A DNA stretch of 19,064 bases from an uncultured Collinsella sp. (GCA_900543505.1 UQSB01000045.1:1-19064), one strand, 5' to 3'; positions 1 to 7,248 are shown, numbered from the stretch's first letter. Numbers and translations are program-made. The notes: a model not told the origin generated them from the letters alone.

Positions 1-337
1 TGCCCACAAACTCAAACCCGCGCTCCTGGGCCACGCGGCACGCCTCGGCCAAGCGCAGGGCATAGCACGAGCGACAGCGACGGGGCCGATCGGCACCCAG
101 CGGGGCCACGCCGGTCTCCCAGCGCTCGCGGTCCTCCCCCGCCTCGATGAGCTCGATGTCGCCATCGGCACACCACCGGCGCAGCTCGTCCAGACGCCGC
201 CGCCATTCATCGCGCGGTTGAATATTGGGATTGGTCCAGCAAATCGTGGGCTCAAACCCCTCCTCGCGCAGCAGGCGAACCGGCTCAAGCGAGCATGGTG
301 CACAGCACGCATGCAGCAACAACGACTTCATCGACAT
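1..337 (-). CDS. queH: Epoxyqueuosine reductase QueH, 3' end cut by the window
   Basis: QueH catalyses the last step of queuosine synthesis, reducing epoxyqueuosine to queuosine in tRNA anticodon position 34. It is the non-orthologous replacement of QueG. Read on the minus strand, the first 112 residues are visible. They contain the N-terminal CCAPC cysteine motif in HACCAPCSLEPVRLL, the TNPNIQP motif that is usually YNPNI, and the RPRRCRSCYALRLAEA block with the second cysteine pair, all diagnostic of the family (formerly DUF208). The remaining half lies beyond position 1. The ATG at 337 is preceded immediately by GGGACGGGG, part of an intergenic repeat, which may serve as Shine-Dalgarno. 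A second in-frame ATG at 331 has better spacing to it. Identity is confident; the exact start is not. Confidence 0.9.
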   Translation of the reverse strand, partial: MSMKSLLLHACCAPCSLEPVRLLREEGFEPTICWTNPNIQPRDEWRRRLDELRRWCADGDIELIEAGEDRERWETGVAPLGADRPRRCRSCYALRLAEACRVAQERGFEFVG

Positions 338-408
338 CCCCGTCCCAGAAAACTCACCCCGACATCATGGCAGCTAAAATAGCCCCGCCCCAAAAAGACT
401 ACTTTGCG
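336..408. repeat. Fragments of the intergenic GGGACGGGG repeat family
   Basis: Two pieces seen here recur at 3265-3384. Positions 336-350 are identical to 3362-3376. Positions 383-408 match 3317-3342 inverted, over 26 bases with one mismatch. Between them is about 30 bases of unrelated sequence. The left piece contributes the ribosome-binding G-rich stretch and part of the start codon of queH. The right piece contains the TAG stop of the DUF3267 gene (399-401). The repeat therefore touches both flanking genes. No coding capacity is seen. Confidence 0.7.
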
Positions 409-968
409 AAAAAGCGCACGCCAAAGGACGTATCCTCGCAGGCGACGATACGGCGGTCGCGCAGAATGGTCCGCACGTAATACCAATCACCCACACAGCC
501 CGACAAGTGCAGACCAGCCGCCAGGTAGCACAGCAGCGGATAGTCCGAGAACGCAAACCCCAGGGCAAATGCTGTCGTCACAACAACCGTCGGCGCCAGG
601 CAAACCGCCATGTACCGCCGGCGCGAATACACAACGCCCTCGGCGCAGGCATAGATCATCGCCGTCTCGCGATTCGCCCCAAAGGTCACCTGCGCGCCCG
701 CAGGCGCCAGCAGCTTAAAAAACACCGCATGCACCAGCTCGTGCACGGCAAACGATGCCATTGAGACCGCAGCCAAGCCGACTATCCAGCCCACGACAGC
801 CATCCAGCCGCCCGCCTCAGCCGCGTCCAAGTCCGCAGGCCCGCCCAACAGCATAAACACCGGCACCAGGCACACGGCAAACACCGCGATCACGGCCATC
901 CCCCACACGAAGCAAGCGTGTAGAAAATCCTCGTCCTCAAACGCATGTATGTTGGAAATCTCATTCAT
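399..968 (-). CDS. DUF3267-type putative membrane zinc metalloprotease
   Basis: This is a 189-residue integral membrane protein with a zincin motif HELVH at residues 76-80 inside or at the edge of a hydrophobic segment, and an aspartate in GCVGDWYY (residue 161) that could be the third zinc ligand. Hydrophobic stretches lie around residues 18-42, 55-75, 120-140 and 145-162. This arrangement fits the DUF3267 family of small membrane zincins, related in layout to site-2 proteases. No substrate is known for most members and none can be deduced here. The gene is divergent from the synthetase gene and follows no obvious operon partner. The stop codon lies inside a repeat shared with 3317-3342. The start ATG at 968 has only a weak ribosome site. 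Confidence 0.8.
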   Translation of the reverse strand: MNEISNIHAFEDEDFLHACFVWGMAVIAVFAVCLVPVFMLLGGPADLDAAEAGGWMAVVGWIVGLAAVSMASFAVHELVHAVFFKLLAPAGAQVTFGANRETAMIYACAEGVVYSRRRYMAVCLAPTVVVTTAFALGFAFSDYPLLCYLAAGLHLSGCVGDWYYVRTILRDRRIVACEDTSFGVRFFAK

Positions 969-1010
969 AGCATCTTAGGATAGCGCCCCTGCCACGCACC
1001 CGCCCGCATG

Positions 1011-1019
1011 TGCGATAAT
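1011..1019 (+). promoter_or_regulatory. Possible extended -10 promoter for the synthetase gene
   Basis: TGCGATAAT fits an extended -10 (TGn followed by a 5/6 match to TATAAT). No convincing -35 lies 17 bases upstream, as is common for extended -10 promoters. Transcription from about 1026 would leave a leader of some 75 bases before the ATG at 1102. Confidence 0.35.
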
Positions 1020-1090
1020 GTCGAACGATATGCACGAATTGACCACCGCGCCGCCGAACCCCGTGCCCGGCCGCGCTCTTACCTATATGC

Positions 1091-1097
1091 GAAGGAG
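1091..1097 (+). promoter_or_regulatory. Ribosome binding site that fixes the synthetase start
   Basis: GAAGGAG lies 4 bases before the ATG at 1102. An earlier in-frame ATG at 1018 has no such site and overlaps the likely -10 element, so the 28-residue longer version is unlikely. Confidence 0.75.
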
Positions 1098-1101
1098 TCC
1101 C

Positions 1102-3252
1102 ATGGCATCCAAATACTCCATGAACGACCGTCCCAGCTGGCCGCGCCGCGCCATCGTTACCGCCGGCGAGCCCTACGGCAACAAGGGTCTGCACTTTGGC
1201 CACGTCGGCGGCGTCTTTGTCCCGGCCGACTTCTTCGCCCGCTTCCTGCGCGACCGCCTGGGCCGCGAAAACGTCATCTTCACCTCGGGCACCGACTGCT
1301 ACGGTTCGCCCATCATGGAGAGCTACCGCAAGCTCAAGGAGAACGAGGGCTACGACAAGTCCATCGGCGAGTATGTCGAGTCCAATCACTCCCGCCAGGC
1401 CGCGACCCTCAACAACTACAACATCAGCTGCGACATCTACGGCGGCTCGGGCCTTGAGCCGGCGGCCCAGATCCACAACGAGGTGACTGCCGAGATTATC
1501 GAGCGCCTGCACGAGCAGGGCACCATCTCCAAGCGCTCCACGCTGCAGTTCTACGATGCCAAGGCCGGCACGTTCCTCAACGGCCGCCAGGTCATCGGCC
1601 GCTGCCCCATCCAGGGCTGCAAGTCCGAGAAGGCTTATGCCGACGAGTGCGATCTGGGCCACCAGTTTGAGCCCGAGGAGCTCATCGCGCCCAAGAGCCA
1701 GCTCACCGGCGAGGTGCCCGAGCTGCGCCCGGTCGACAATCTCTACTTTGACCTGCCGGCCTACCTCGACTTTATGAAGACCTACACCGCCAAGCTCGCC
1801 CAGAACCCGCAGGTTCGCTCCGTGGTCTCCAAGACCATGGAGGAGTGGCTGCTGCCGGCTCAGCTCTACATCCAGAACAAGTTCCGCGAGGCCTTCGATG
1901 CCGTCGAGGACCAGCTCCCCGAGCACACCGTGCTGGAGCCCGAGGGCAACAAGAGCAGCTTTACCGTCACCTTCCCCAGCTGGAAGGAGCGCGACGACGC
2001 CCACGCGGTGCTCGCCAACGGTGGCGTGCGCTTCCGCAGCGGCAAGGCACTCGTGCCCTTCCGCATCACCGGCAACATCGACTGGGGCGTTCCGGTGCCC
2101 GAGGTCGATGGCGTCTCCGACGTCACCTGCTGGTGCTGGCCCGAGAGCCTGTGGGCGCCCATCAGCTATACGCGTACCGTGCTCGCGCGCGATGCCAAGG
2201 CCGCCGGCGTGACCGAGGGCGTCGCCGCCCAGGATGCCGCCCTCATGGGCGAGCCCGCCGCCGACTCCACGCAGGTGCCCGCACCCACCTACCAGCACAG
2301 CTCGCTCGACTGGCGCGACTGGTGGTGCTCTGACGACGCTCAGATTTACCAGTTCATCGGTCAGGACAACATCTATTTCTACTGCATCGCGCAGACCGCC
2401 ATGTGGGAGGCCCTGGGCTGGGACCTCACGCAGAGCACCGTCAGCGCCTGCTACCACCTGCTCTACATGGGCAAAAAGGCCAGCTCGTCCTCGCAGACGC
2501 CTCCCCCGCCGGCAGACGACCTGCTCAACCACTACACCTGCGAGCAGATGCGCGCGCACTGGCTGTCGCTCGGCCTATCCGAAAAGCCGGTGAGCTTTAG
2601 CCCCAAGGCATACGACACGCGTGTGACCGGCAAGGACAAGGACGGCAACGAGGTACGCGCCTGCGACGACAAGCGCGTTATCGACCCGGCCCTTAAGGAG
2701 AGCGCGCTGCTGACCGGCGTGTTCAACCGTCTGGCCCGCAGCTGCTTCTACGGCGTCGCCGTCAAGGAAGGCGACGAGAGCCCCTACCGCAACGGCTGCA
2801 TCCCCGCCGGTGCCGCTTCTGACACCGTGGTCGAAGCCGCCCAGCAGGCAGCCCTCGCCTTTGAGCAGGCCATGTACAAGTTCGAGACGCACCGCGCGCT
2901 TGCCGTGTGCGACGACTACCTGCGTGCCGCCAACAAGCGCTGGAGCGACGCCTCTAAGGCCGCCAACAAGCTCGAGGGCGAGCCGGCAAACGCCGCAATG
3001 ACGCAGGCCCTCGTCGACGCCTTTACCGAGCTGCGCGTGGCGACCGTCCTGATGCACGGCATCGTCCCTGCCGGCTGCGAGCTCATCTGCGAGTACTTCG
3101 ACGTTGACCCGGTCGCCTTCTTTAGCTGGGATAACATCTTCGCCTCCACGGATGAGTTTGTGGAGAGCCTGGGCGAGAAGCCCGGCGAGCACCGCGTGAA
3201 GCCGCTACCCCCGCGCTTCGACTTCTTCAGCAAGCACGAGAGCCAGTACTAG
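1102..3252 (+). CDS. Divergent methionine--tRNA ligase-like class I synthetase
   Basis: This 716-residue class I aminoacyl-tRNA synthetase of the MetRS type would charge tRNA(Met) with methionine in the cytoplasm. The HIGH motif is HFGH in KGLHFGHVGG (about residue 30). A MetRS-type zinc knuckle follows (CPIQGC ... YADECDLGH, about residues 170-195) with the typical GDQC-like context. DNIYFYC near residue 420 precedes the KMSKS loop. In the helical anticodon domain, GVFNRLARS keeps the Asn and Arg spaced by four as in the tRNA(Met)-recognising helix of MetRS, and a later NKRW could be the anticodon Trp. The KMSKS loop is unusual: it reads KKASSSS and lacks the second lysine. The next stretch is proline-rich (TPPPPAD). 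This could be the organism's housekeeping enzyme in a divergent form or a paralogue, so I do not assign metG outright. The start is fixed by GAAGGAG at 1091. Confidence 0.82.
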   Translation: MASKYSMNDRPSWPRRAIVTAGEPYGNKGLHFGHVGGVFVPADFFARFLRDRLGRENVIFTSGTDCYGSPIMESYRKLKENEGYDKSIGEYVESNHSRQAATLNNYNISCDIYGGSGLEPAAQIHNEVTAEIIERLHEQGTISKRSTLQFYDAKAGTFLNGRQVIGRCPIQGCKSEKAYADECDLGHQFEPEELIAPKSQLTGEVPELRPVDNLYFDLPAYLDFMKTYTAKLAQNPQVRSVVSKTMEEWLLPAQLYIQNKFREAFDAVEDQLPEHTVLEPEGNKSSFTVTFPSWKERDDAHAVLANGGVRFRSGKALVPFRITGNIDWGVPVPEVDGVSDVTCWCWPESLWAPISYTRTVLARDAKAAGVTEGVAAQDAALMGEPAADSTQVPAPTYQHSSLDWRDWWCSDDAQIYQFIGQDNIYFYCIAQTAMWEALGWDLTQSTVSACYHLLYMGKKASSSSQTPPPPADDLLNHYTCEQMRAHWLSLGLSEKPVSFSPKAYDTRVTGKDKDGNEVRACDDKRVIDPALKESALLTGVFNRLARSCFYGVAVKEGDESPYRNGCIPAGAASDTVVEAAQQAALAFEQAMYKFETHRALAVCDDYLRAANKRWSDASKAANKLEGEPANAAMTQALVDAFTELRVATVLMHGIVPAGCELICEYFDVDPVAFFSWDNIFASTDEFVESLGEKPGEHRVKPLPPRFDFFSKHESQY

Positions 3253-3264
3253 GCAACAGCAACG

Positions 3265-3384
3265 CGCCCGGGAATGATTATTCTGGGACGGGGATTAAAA
3301 AATCATTCCCGGGCGACGCAAAGTAGTCTTTTTGGGACGGGGATCATTAAATGATTTTTTAATCCCCGTCCCAGAATAATCATT
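3265..3384. repeat. Nested inverted-repeat element (GGGACGGGG family)
   Basis: Three perfect dyads overlap here. Positions 3265-3279 pair with 3301-3315 (15 bp). Positions 3273-3307 pair with 3350-3384 (35 bp). Positions 3334-3344 pair with 3362-3372 (11 bp). The core GGGACGGGGAT appears three times in alternating orientation. The RNA could fold into one long hairpin or into two local ones. It fills nearly the whole gap between the synthetase stop and the methyltransferase ribosome site. It could act as a terminator-like or mRNA-stabilising REP/MITE-like element. No protein is encoded. Confidence 0.8.
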
Positions 3385-3403
3385 TAGGTGGAAGGAAAGA
3401 CGG

Positions 3404-4507
3404 ATGTCCAAGCCGCGTCGTCGTAAGCAGAAAAAGCAGGTCAAGGCCGAGCTCAAGCTCAGGCAGTTTGCCGCCACCGAGCTTTCCGACCAGCTTGCCG
3501 CCCTCCCCTGCGCTGCCGACCTGCCGCGCTTTATGGTCGACACGGTTGCCGGCGCCTATACGCCTGCCGATGCCGAGCTCATGATCGAGGGCTTCGGCGC
3601 CGCGGCCACACGCCCGGTCACGCTGCGCACCAACACGCTCAAGGCGACCGCCGAGGACATCGCCGCCGCGCTCGACGCAGCCGGCATCGCCCACCAAACC
3701 GTCGCTTGGTACCCAGATGCCTTCATCCTGCCCGACGCCCAGGTTTCCGACCTGTGGGACCTCGACATCTATCGCGACGGCAAGATCTACCTTCAGAGTC
3801 TGTCGTCCATGATGCCGTCACTCGTACTGGGCGCCCAGGCCGGCGAGGACATCCTGGACATGTGCGCGGCCCCCGGCGGCAAGACGACGCAGATCGCCGC
3901 CCTCACGCAGGGGCAGGCGCACCTTACCGCCTGCGAGATGAGCATTCCCCGCGCCGAGAAGCTCGAAGCCAACCTCCACCGCCAAGGCGCAAAAAACGTG
4001 CCCGTCATGCGCATCGACGCACGCGAGCTCGACGAGTTCTTCCGCTTTGACCGTATCCTGCTCGACGCTCCCTGCACCGGCACGGGCACCGTCGTCAGCG
4101 GCAACGAGAAGAGCCTGCGCGGCCTCACCGAGCAGTTGCTGAGCAAGTGCGCCCGCTCGCAGCGAGCACTTCTGGACCGCGCCATGGGAGCCCTCAAACC
4201 GGGCGGCACGCTCGTCTATTCGACTTGTTCGATCTTGCCGCAGGAAAACGAGGACGCCCTGCAAGAGGCCCTCGACAAGCATATGGACTGCGAGCTCATC
4301 CCCCTCGACGGCACGCCAAGCGAAAGTGAGGCACGCCGCGCCCAGGAAGCTGGCGAGAAGCCGCGCATCGAGTCCAACGCCCTGACCGAGGCCATTGCCG
4401 CGGGTCAGGTATCGGCCATCGCCAACGGCCTGCCCGGCACGCTCACCATTCCGCCCAGCCGCGAATTTGAGGGCTTCTACATTGCCCTGATCCGAAAACG
4501 CAGCTAG
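3404..4507 (+). CDS. RsmB/NOP-family RNA cytosine-C5 methyltransferase
   Basis: This 367-residue SAM-dependent enzyme should transfer a methyl group to C5 of a cytosine in rRNA or tRNA. An N-terminal ferredoxin-like part with RPVTLRTNTLKAT (about residues 70-83) leads to the Rossmann core. The SAM-binding motif is LDMCAAPGGKTTQIA (about 150-164). Motif IV is DAPCTGTGTV with its cysteine (about 221-230), and motif VI is VYSTCSILPQENE with the catalytic cysteine (about 271-283). Both cysteines required by this family are present. There is no separate NusB-like N-terminal domain, so it is closer to the RsmF/YebU or YsnF-type than to full RsmB. Whether the target is 16S rRNA cannot be told. A GGAAGGAAAG stretch supplies the ribosome site before the ATG at 3404. 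The lysine/arginine-rich N-terminus (about residues 3-15) suits RNA binding. Confidence 0.88.
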   Translation: MSKPRRRKQKKQVKAELKLRQFAATELSDQLAALPCAADLPRFMVDTVAGAYTPADAELMIEGFGAAATRPVTLRTNTLKATAEDIAAALDAAGIAHQTVAWYPDAFILPDAQVSDLWDLDIYRDGKIYLQSLSSMMPSLVLGAQAGEDILDMCAAPGGKTTQIAALTQGQAHLTACEMSIPRAEKLEANLHRQGAKNVPVMRIDARELDEFFRFDRILLDAPCTGTGTVVSGNEKSLRGLTEQLLSKCARSQRALLDRAMGALKPGGTLVYSTCSILPQENEDALQEALDKHMDCELIPLDGTPSESEARRAQEAGEKPRIESNALTEAIAAGQVSAIANGLPGTLTIPPSREFEGFYIALIRKRS

Positions 4508-4531
4508 CGTACGGATCCAAAACTCAACAAG

Positions 4532-4702
4532 CTATCTCCGTGCGCGTTTGTCCTGCTGGTCGCGATGCTGTTTAAGCATCGCGCGCTCCTTGCGTTCGGC
4601 CCTTTTGCCCTTAATGGCCGTGACCACAAAGTAGATGACCGCGGCGGCAACGATTGCGCCCACGCATAGGCCAATCGAGCCCAACATTGCCGAAAATTCC
4701 AT
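4532..4702 (-). CDS. Small single-span membrane protein, 56 residues
   Basis: This short gene encodes MEFSAMLGSIGLCVGAIV and continues into a hydrophobic helix (about residues 5-30) followed by a strongly basic tail KGKRAERKERAMLKQHRDQQ ending in RAR R. AGAGAGGTGA lies just upstream of the ATG at 4702 with good spacing, which supports translation. One transmembrane segment with a positive C-terminal tail implies the tail stays in the cytoplasm. It converges with the methyltransferase gene, whose stop is 24 bases away. I do not recognise a family. Function unknown. Confidence 0.65.
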   Translation of the reverse strand: MEFSAMLGSIGLCVGAIVAAAVIYFVVTAIKGKRAERKERAMLKQHRDQQDKRARR

Positions 4703-4749
4703 ACCGCGTCACCTCTCTTTTAAACGGGACTTTCAAGATAGCACCTCGA

Positions 4750-4812
4750 TCCCCGCCACCACAGCTCCTTCACGTTCGCCGCCCTTCGGTCTAACGGAGG
4801 ACGCGGCGGGGA
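4750..4812 (+). other. Possible alternative-pairing leader ahead of the TIM-barrel gene
   Basis: Two mutually exclusive stems share one arm. Positions 4750-4757 can pair with 4805-4812 (8 bp, TCCCCGCC/GGCGGGGA), or 4777-4782 with 4803-4808 (6 bp, CGCCGC/GCGGCG). They lie 80-140 bases before the ATG at 4893. I recognise no known riboswitch class here, and GC-rich chance pairing is possible. Confidence 0.25.
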
Positions 4813-4892
4813 AAAATCAACTCGTCAAACGATTTAGCAAGCACAACGCTGCCGGCACCCTGCCGGCCGTCATCACATAGAATCGAGCCTCC

Positions 4893-5984
4893 ATGGATAC
4901 CCTCAACGATCTAAATGAGCGCGTCGACGCCTTCGTCGGCACCAGCTCCTTCGACACGCCTGCCGCGGCAAACGACCAAGCCCCCATCGATGTGCCCGCC
5001 GAGGTTCACGAGGACATTGTCGCCTCGGTCGATTTCTCCGAGGTCGAGCTCGCAGACGAGTTCACCGAACCCCAGGTAGCCGTGACCCCCAACGGACTGC
5101 TTCCCATGGAGCCGCTGCCCATCGACGGGCGCCTGCGCAAGGCGGCCCTTCGCATGCCTGACGAGATTGAGGAGGCCAGCGGCTTCACGCTCTTCGGCCG
5201 TCGTATCAAATCGCTCATCTACACCACCGACGTCGCGGTCATCCGCAACTCCAATGCCGATGCCGTCTTTGCCGTTTACCCCTTCACGCCGCAGCCGGCC
5301 ATTACGCAGGCGCTGCTGACCGTCGCCGAGTGCCCGGTCTTCGTAGGCGTGGGCGGTGGCACCACCACCGGCAAGCGCTCCGTTCAGATGGCAGCCGTCT
5401 CCGAGATGCAGGGCGCGGCGGGCTGTGTGGTCAACTCCCCCGCCACCGCCGAGATGGTCGAGCACATCACCAACATCGCCGACATCCCCGTCATCGCCAC
5501 GGTCGTACGTTGCGACGACGATGCTCACGCAAAGGTGCGCGCGGGCGCCAAGATTCTTAACATCGCGGCCGGCAAGAACACGCCACAGGTCCTGCGCGAG
5601 CTGCGCGAGCACTATCCCAACCTGCCGCTCATCGCACCGGGCGGCAAGACGCCCGAGAGCATCCGTGAAACCATCGCCGCCGGTGCCAACGCCATCATTT
5701 GGACGCCGCCTTCGGCCCAGCAGCTGCAGACCGACATGATGCAGCGCTACCGCAAGATGAAGGAAGACGCCACGCCCGTCATCTCGCACGACGATGTACC
5801 CATTATCGACCAGGTTGCCGCCGCCGAGGTCAGTCAGGTCGAGAACATGAATCCCGACGTGCCGATTCCCGACGAAGTCATCGAGCGCGTTGCTTCGATC
5901 CACGATCATATCGAGGAGCGTCGCGCCAACCGTGGACTCAAGCCCTCGCTGCACGGCTTCTTCTTCCGCGGAAAGAAACGCTAG
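4893..5984 (+). CDS. Conserved TIM-barrel protein, often annotated as hydrolase
   Basis: This is a 363-residue protein. Residues about 1-75 are acidic and low in predicted structure. From about residue 80 a barrel resembling phosphate-binding TIM barrels begins: GRRIKSLIYTTDVAVIRN, NADAVFAVYPFTPQPAI, PVFVGVGGGTTTGKRSV, GCVVNSPAT, IPVIATVV, AGAKILNIAAGKNT, PLIAPGGKTPESI and AGANAIIWTPPS. The alternating strand and helix pattern and the glycine-rich loops near the C-terminal strands (GVGGG, APGGKT) are typical of this fold. I know this sequence type from Firmicutes and Actinobacteria, where it carries vague names such as hydrolase. No reaction is established and I assign none. A basic tail (RRANRGLKPSLHGFFFRGKKR region) closes it. 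The ribosome site is weak (GAGCC), and a terminator follows directly. Confidence 0.75.
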   Translation: MDTLNDLNERVDAFVGTSSFDTPAAANDQAPIDVPAEVHEDIVASVDFSEVELADEFTEPQVAVTPNGLLPMEPLPIDGRLRKAALRMPDEIEEASGFTLFGRRIKSLIYTTDVAVIRNSNADAVFAVYPFTPQPAITQALLTVAECPVFVGVGGGTTTGKRSVQMAAVSEMQGAAGCVVNSPATAEMVEHITNIADIPVIATVVRCDDDAHAKVRAGAKILNIAAGKNTPQVLRELREHYPNLPLIAPGGKTPESIRETIAAGANAIIWTPPSAQQLQTDMMQRYRKMKEDATPVISHDDVPIIDQVAAAEVSQVENMNPDVPIPDEVIERVASIHDHIEERRANRGLKPSLHGFFFRGKKR

Positions 5985-5995
5985 CAAAACATCTT

Positions 5996-6033
5996 GGCCC
6001 GCCCCACAAACGTGAGGCGGGCCGTTTTCGTTT
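5996..6033 (+). terminator. Rho-independent terminator after the TIM-barrel gene
   Basis: The 8-bp stem GGCCCGCC (5996-6003) pairs with GGCGGGCC (6016-6023). It is followed by GTTTTCGTTT on the plus strand, 12 bases after the stop codon. Confidence 0.85.
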
Positions 6034-6064
6034 GAGCAATCATGCAGCGACGTGATGGGGCAAA

Positions 6065-6955
6065 TTAATCCACGCGCTTGTCGCCCATAAAGAAGAGCGC
6101 CACCGTACCGGGTCCGGTATGCGAGCCAATCAGAGTACCGATGTTATTGATCTCAATCTTGCCTTTAAGCTGCGGAACCTGTTCCTCAATCAGCGCCGCA
6201 ACCGCCTCGGCATCCTCGCGGCACGCCGAGTGCGACATGATGCACTTACCCGAATAATCCGCACCGTCCTGCACGTGTGCCATCATGGTCTTAGCCATCT
6301 CGGAAATCGCGCGCTTCTTAGTGCGAATCTTCTCACGTGGCGACAGCCCACCTTCGCAATCGACCGTCATAAGCGGGCAAATCTTAAGCGCCGTGCCGAT
6401 GATCGCGCTCGCAGCCGAAATGCGACCGCCGCGCAGGTAGCTCGACAGATCGGTCGAAAAGAACCAGTGGTGCAGGTTGAGTTTGTGCTCCTCGATCCAG
6501 GCGGCCGTCTCATCGAGTGAAGCCCCGCTATCGCGCACGTCGGCGGCACATTCCGCCAGCAGGCCAAAGCCCGAAGACGCTGCCAGCGAATCGATGACGC
6601 GCACCTTGCCGCCCTGGGGATAGCGATCCGCGAGCATCTGCGCCGCAACGCAGGCCGATCCATACGTGCCCGAAATACCCGACGACAACGTCAGGTGCAG
6701 CACGTCTTTACCCTCGGCAACAAACGGCTCCCAAAACTCCTCGTACTCGCCCACGCTCACCTGAGACGTCTTGGGCATGGCGCCCGCGGCAATCTGGGCA
6801 AAAAACTCGTCCGGCGTAATCGACTGATACAGATCGTCCGTATAGACAACATCGTCGATCTCGTAATGAAAACACACGACAGGGATATTGCGCGACACAA
6901 AGAACTCACGGGTTCGGTCGGCGGCAGATTCACAGGTCAGGACAAAATCACTCAT
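6065..6955 (-). CDS. DegV family fatty-acid-binding protein
   Basis: This 296-residue DegV-fold protein belongs to a family that binds a single fatty acid and, in Firmicutes (FakB), presents it to the kinase FakA for phosphorylation. Visible landmarks are the N-terminal VLTCESAADRT, the KTSQVSVGEYEEFWEPF segment, LSSGISGTYGSA (lipid carboxylate region), VIDSLAASSGFGLL, GTALKICPLMTVDCEG, and the C-terminal SHTGPGTVALFFMG, in the order and spacing usual for the family. Length is normal (about 280-300). No FakA-like gene is in the window. The ATG at 6955 is chosen because AAGGAG precedes it by 7 bases. The in-frame ATG at 6973 would place that AAGGAG inside the coding sequence. Confidence 0.9.
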   Translation of the reverse strand: MSDFVLTCESAADRTREFFVSRNIPVVCFHYEIDDVVYTDDLYQSITPDEFFAQIAAGAMPKTSQVSVGEYEEFWEPFVAEGKDVLHLTLSSGISGTYGSACVAAQMLADRYPQGGKVRVIDSLAASSGFGLLAECAADVRDSGASLDETAAWIEEHKLNLHHWFFSTDLSSYLRGGRISAASAIIGTALKICPLMTVDCEGGLSPREKIRTKKRAISEMAKTMMAHVQDGADYSGKCIMSHSACREDAEAVAALIEEQVPQLKGKIEINNIGTLIGSHTGPGTVALFFMGDKRVD

Positions 6956-6961
6956 ATGAGG

Positions 6962-6967
6962 CTCCTT
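6962..6967 (-). promoter_or_regulatory. Ribosome binding site deciding the degV start
   Basis: AAGGAG on the minus strand, 6-7 bases upstream of the ATG at 6955. Confidence 0.8.
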
Positions 6968-6983
6968 ACTCATTGCTGCGCAA

Positions 6984-6992
6984 ATTATTGCA
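6984..6992 (-). promoter_or_regulatory. Extended -10 promoter for degV
   Basis: On the minus strand the sequence reads TGCAATAAT, an extended -10 with a 5/6 hexamer. No good -35 is present. Predicted transcription start near 6977 gives a leader of about 22 bases ending in AAGGAG and the ATG. Confidence 0.45.
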
Positions 6993-7218
6993 CAGTGAGC
7001 CTACATACGGTACATATGTCCACTATTTACCAAATCGAAGCAATAATAGCGAACATCTTTACCACCATCGTCTCCACCGGCCCCACGCATAAATATCTGA
7101 GAAAACACCCTCTGTCGTCTCCACTCAACCGCCATATCTACCTCCACTAAATCGATTTACCAAACCGTTCGGCTAACAATTCGGCTGCCCATCCCCAATC
7201 GAAACAAAAGCGGCGCAT

Positions 7219-7248
7219 ACTGATAAACGTTTTACGCTGTTTATCAGT
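7219..7248 (+). promoter_or_regulatory. Perfect 10-bp dyad upstream of fbp, possible operator
   Basis: ACTGATAAAC (7219-7228) is the reverse complement of GTTTATCAGT (7239-7248), with a 10-base centre. It ends 27 bases before the fbp start codon. It may be a regulator-binding site. A run of T follows (7248-7251), so a weak attenuator hairpin is the alternative. Confidence 0.45.

Noticed and set aside
1018..1101. Upstream ATG start for the synthetase gene
   Set aside because: No ribosome site, and the codons overlap the probable -10. GAAGGAG at 1091 supports the ATG at 1102.
961..2559. Long minus-strand open frame of 532 codons opposite the synthetase gene
   Set aside because: Its translation is a Val/Gly/Ala/Leu/Asp-rich shadow with no domain. 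High GC3 on the real strand keeps the opposite frame open.
3265..3384. Insertion sequence with terminal inverted repeats
   Set aside because: The element is only about 120 bases with no transposase and no clear target-site duplication.
4635..4880. Plus-strand open frame of 81 codons before the TIM-barrel gene
   Set aside because: Overlaps the small membrane gene on the other strand, has no ribosome site, and its composition does not look like a protein.
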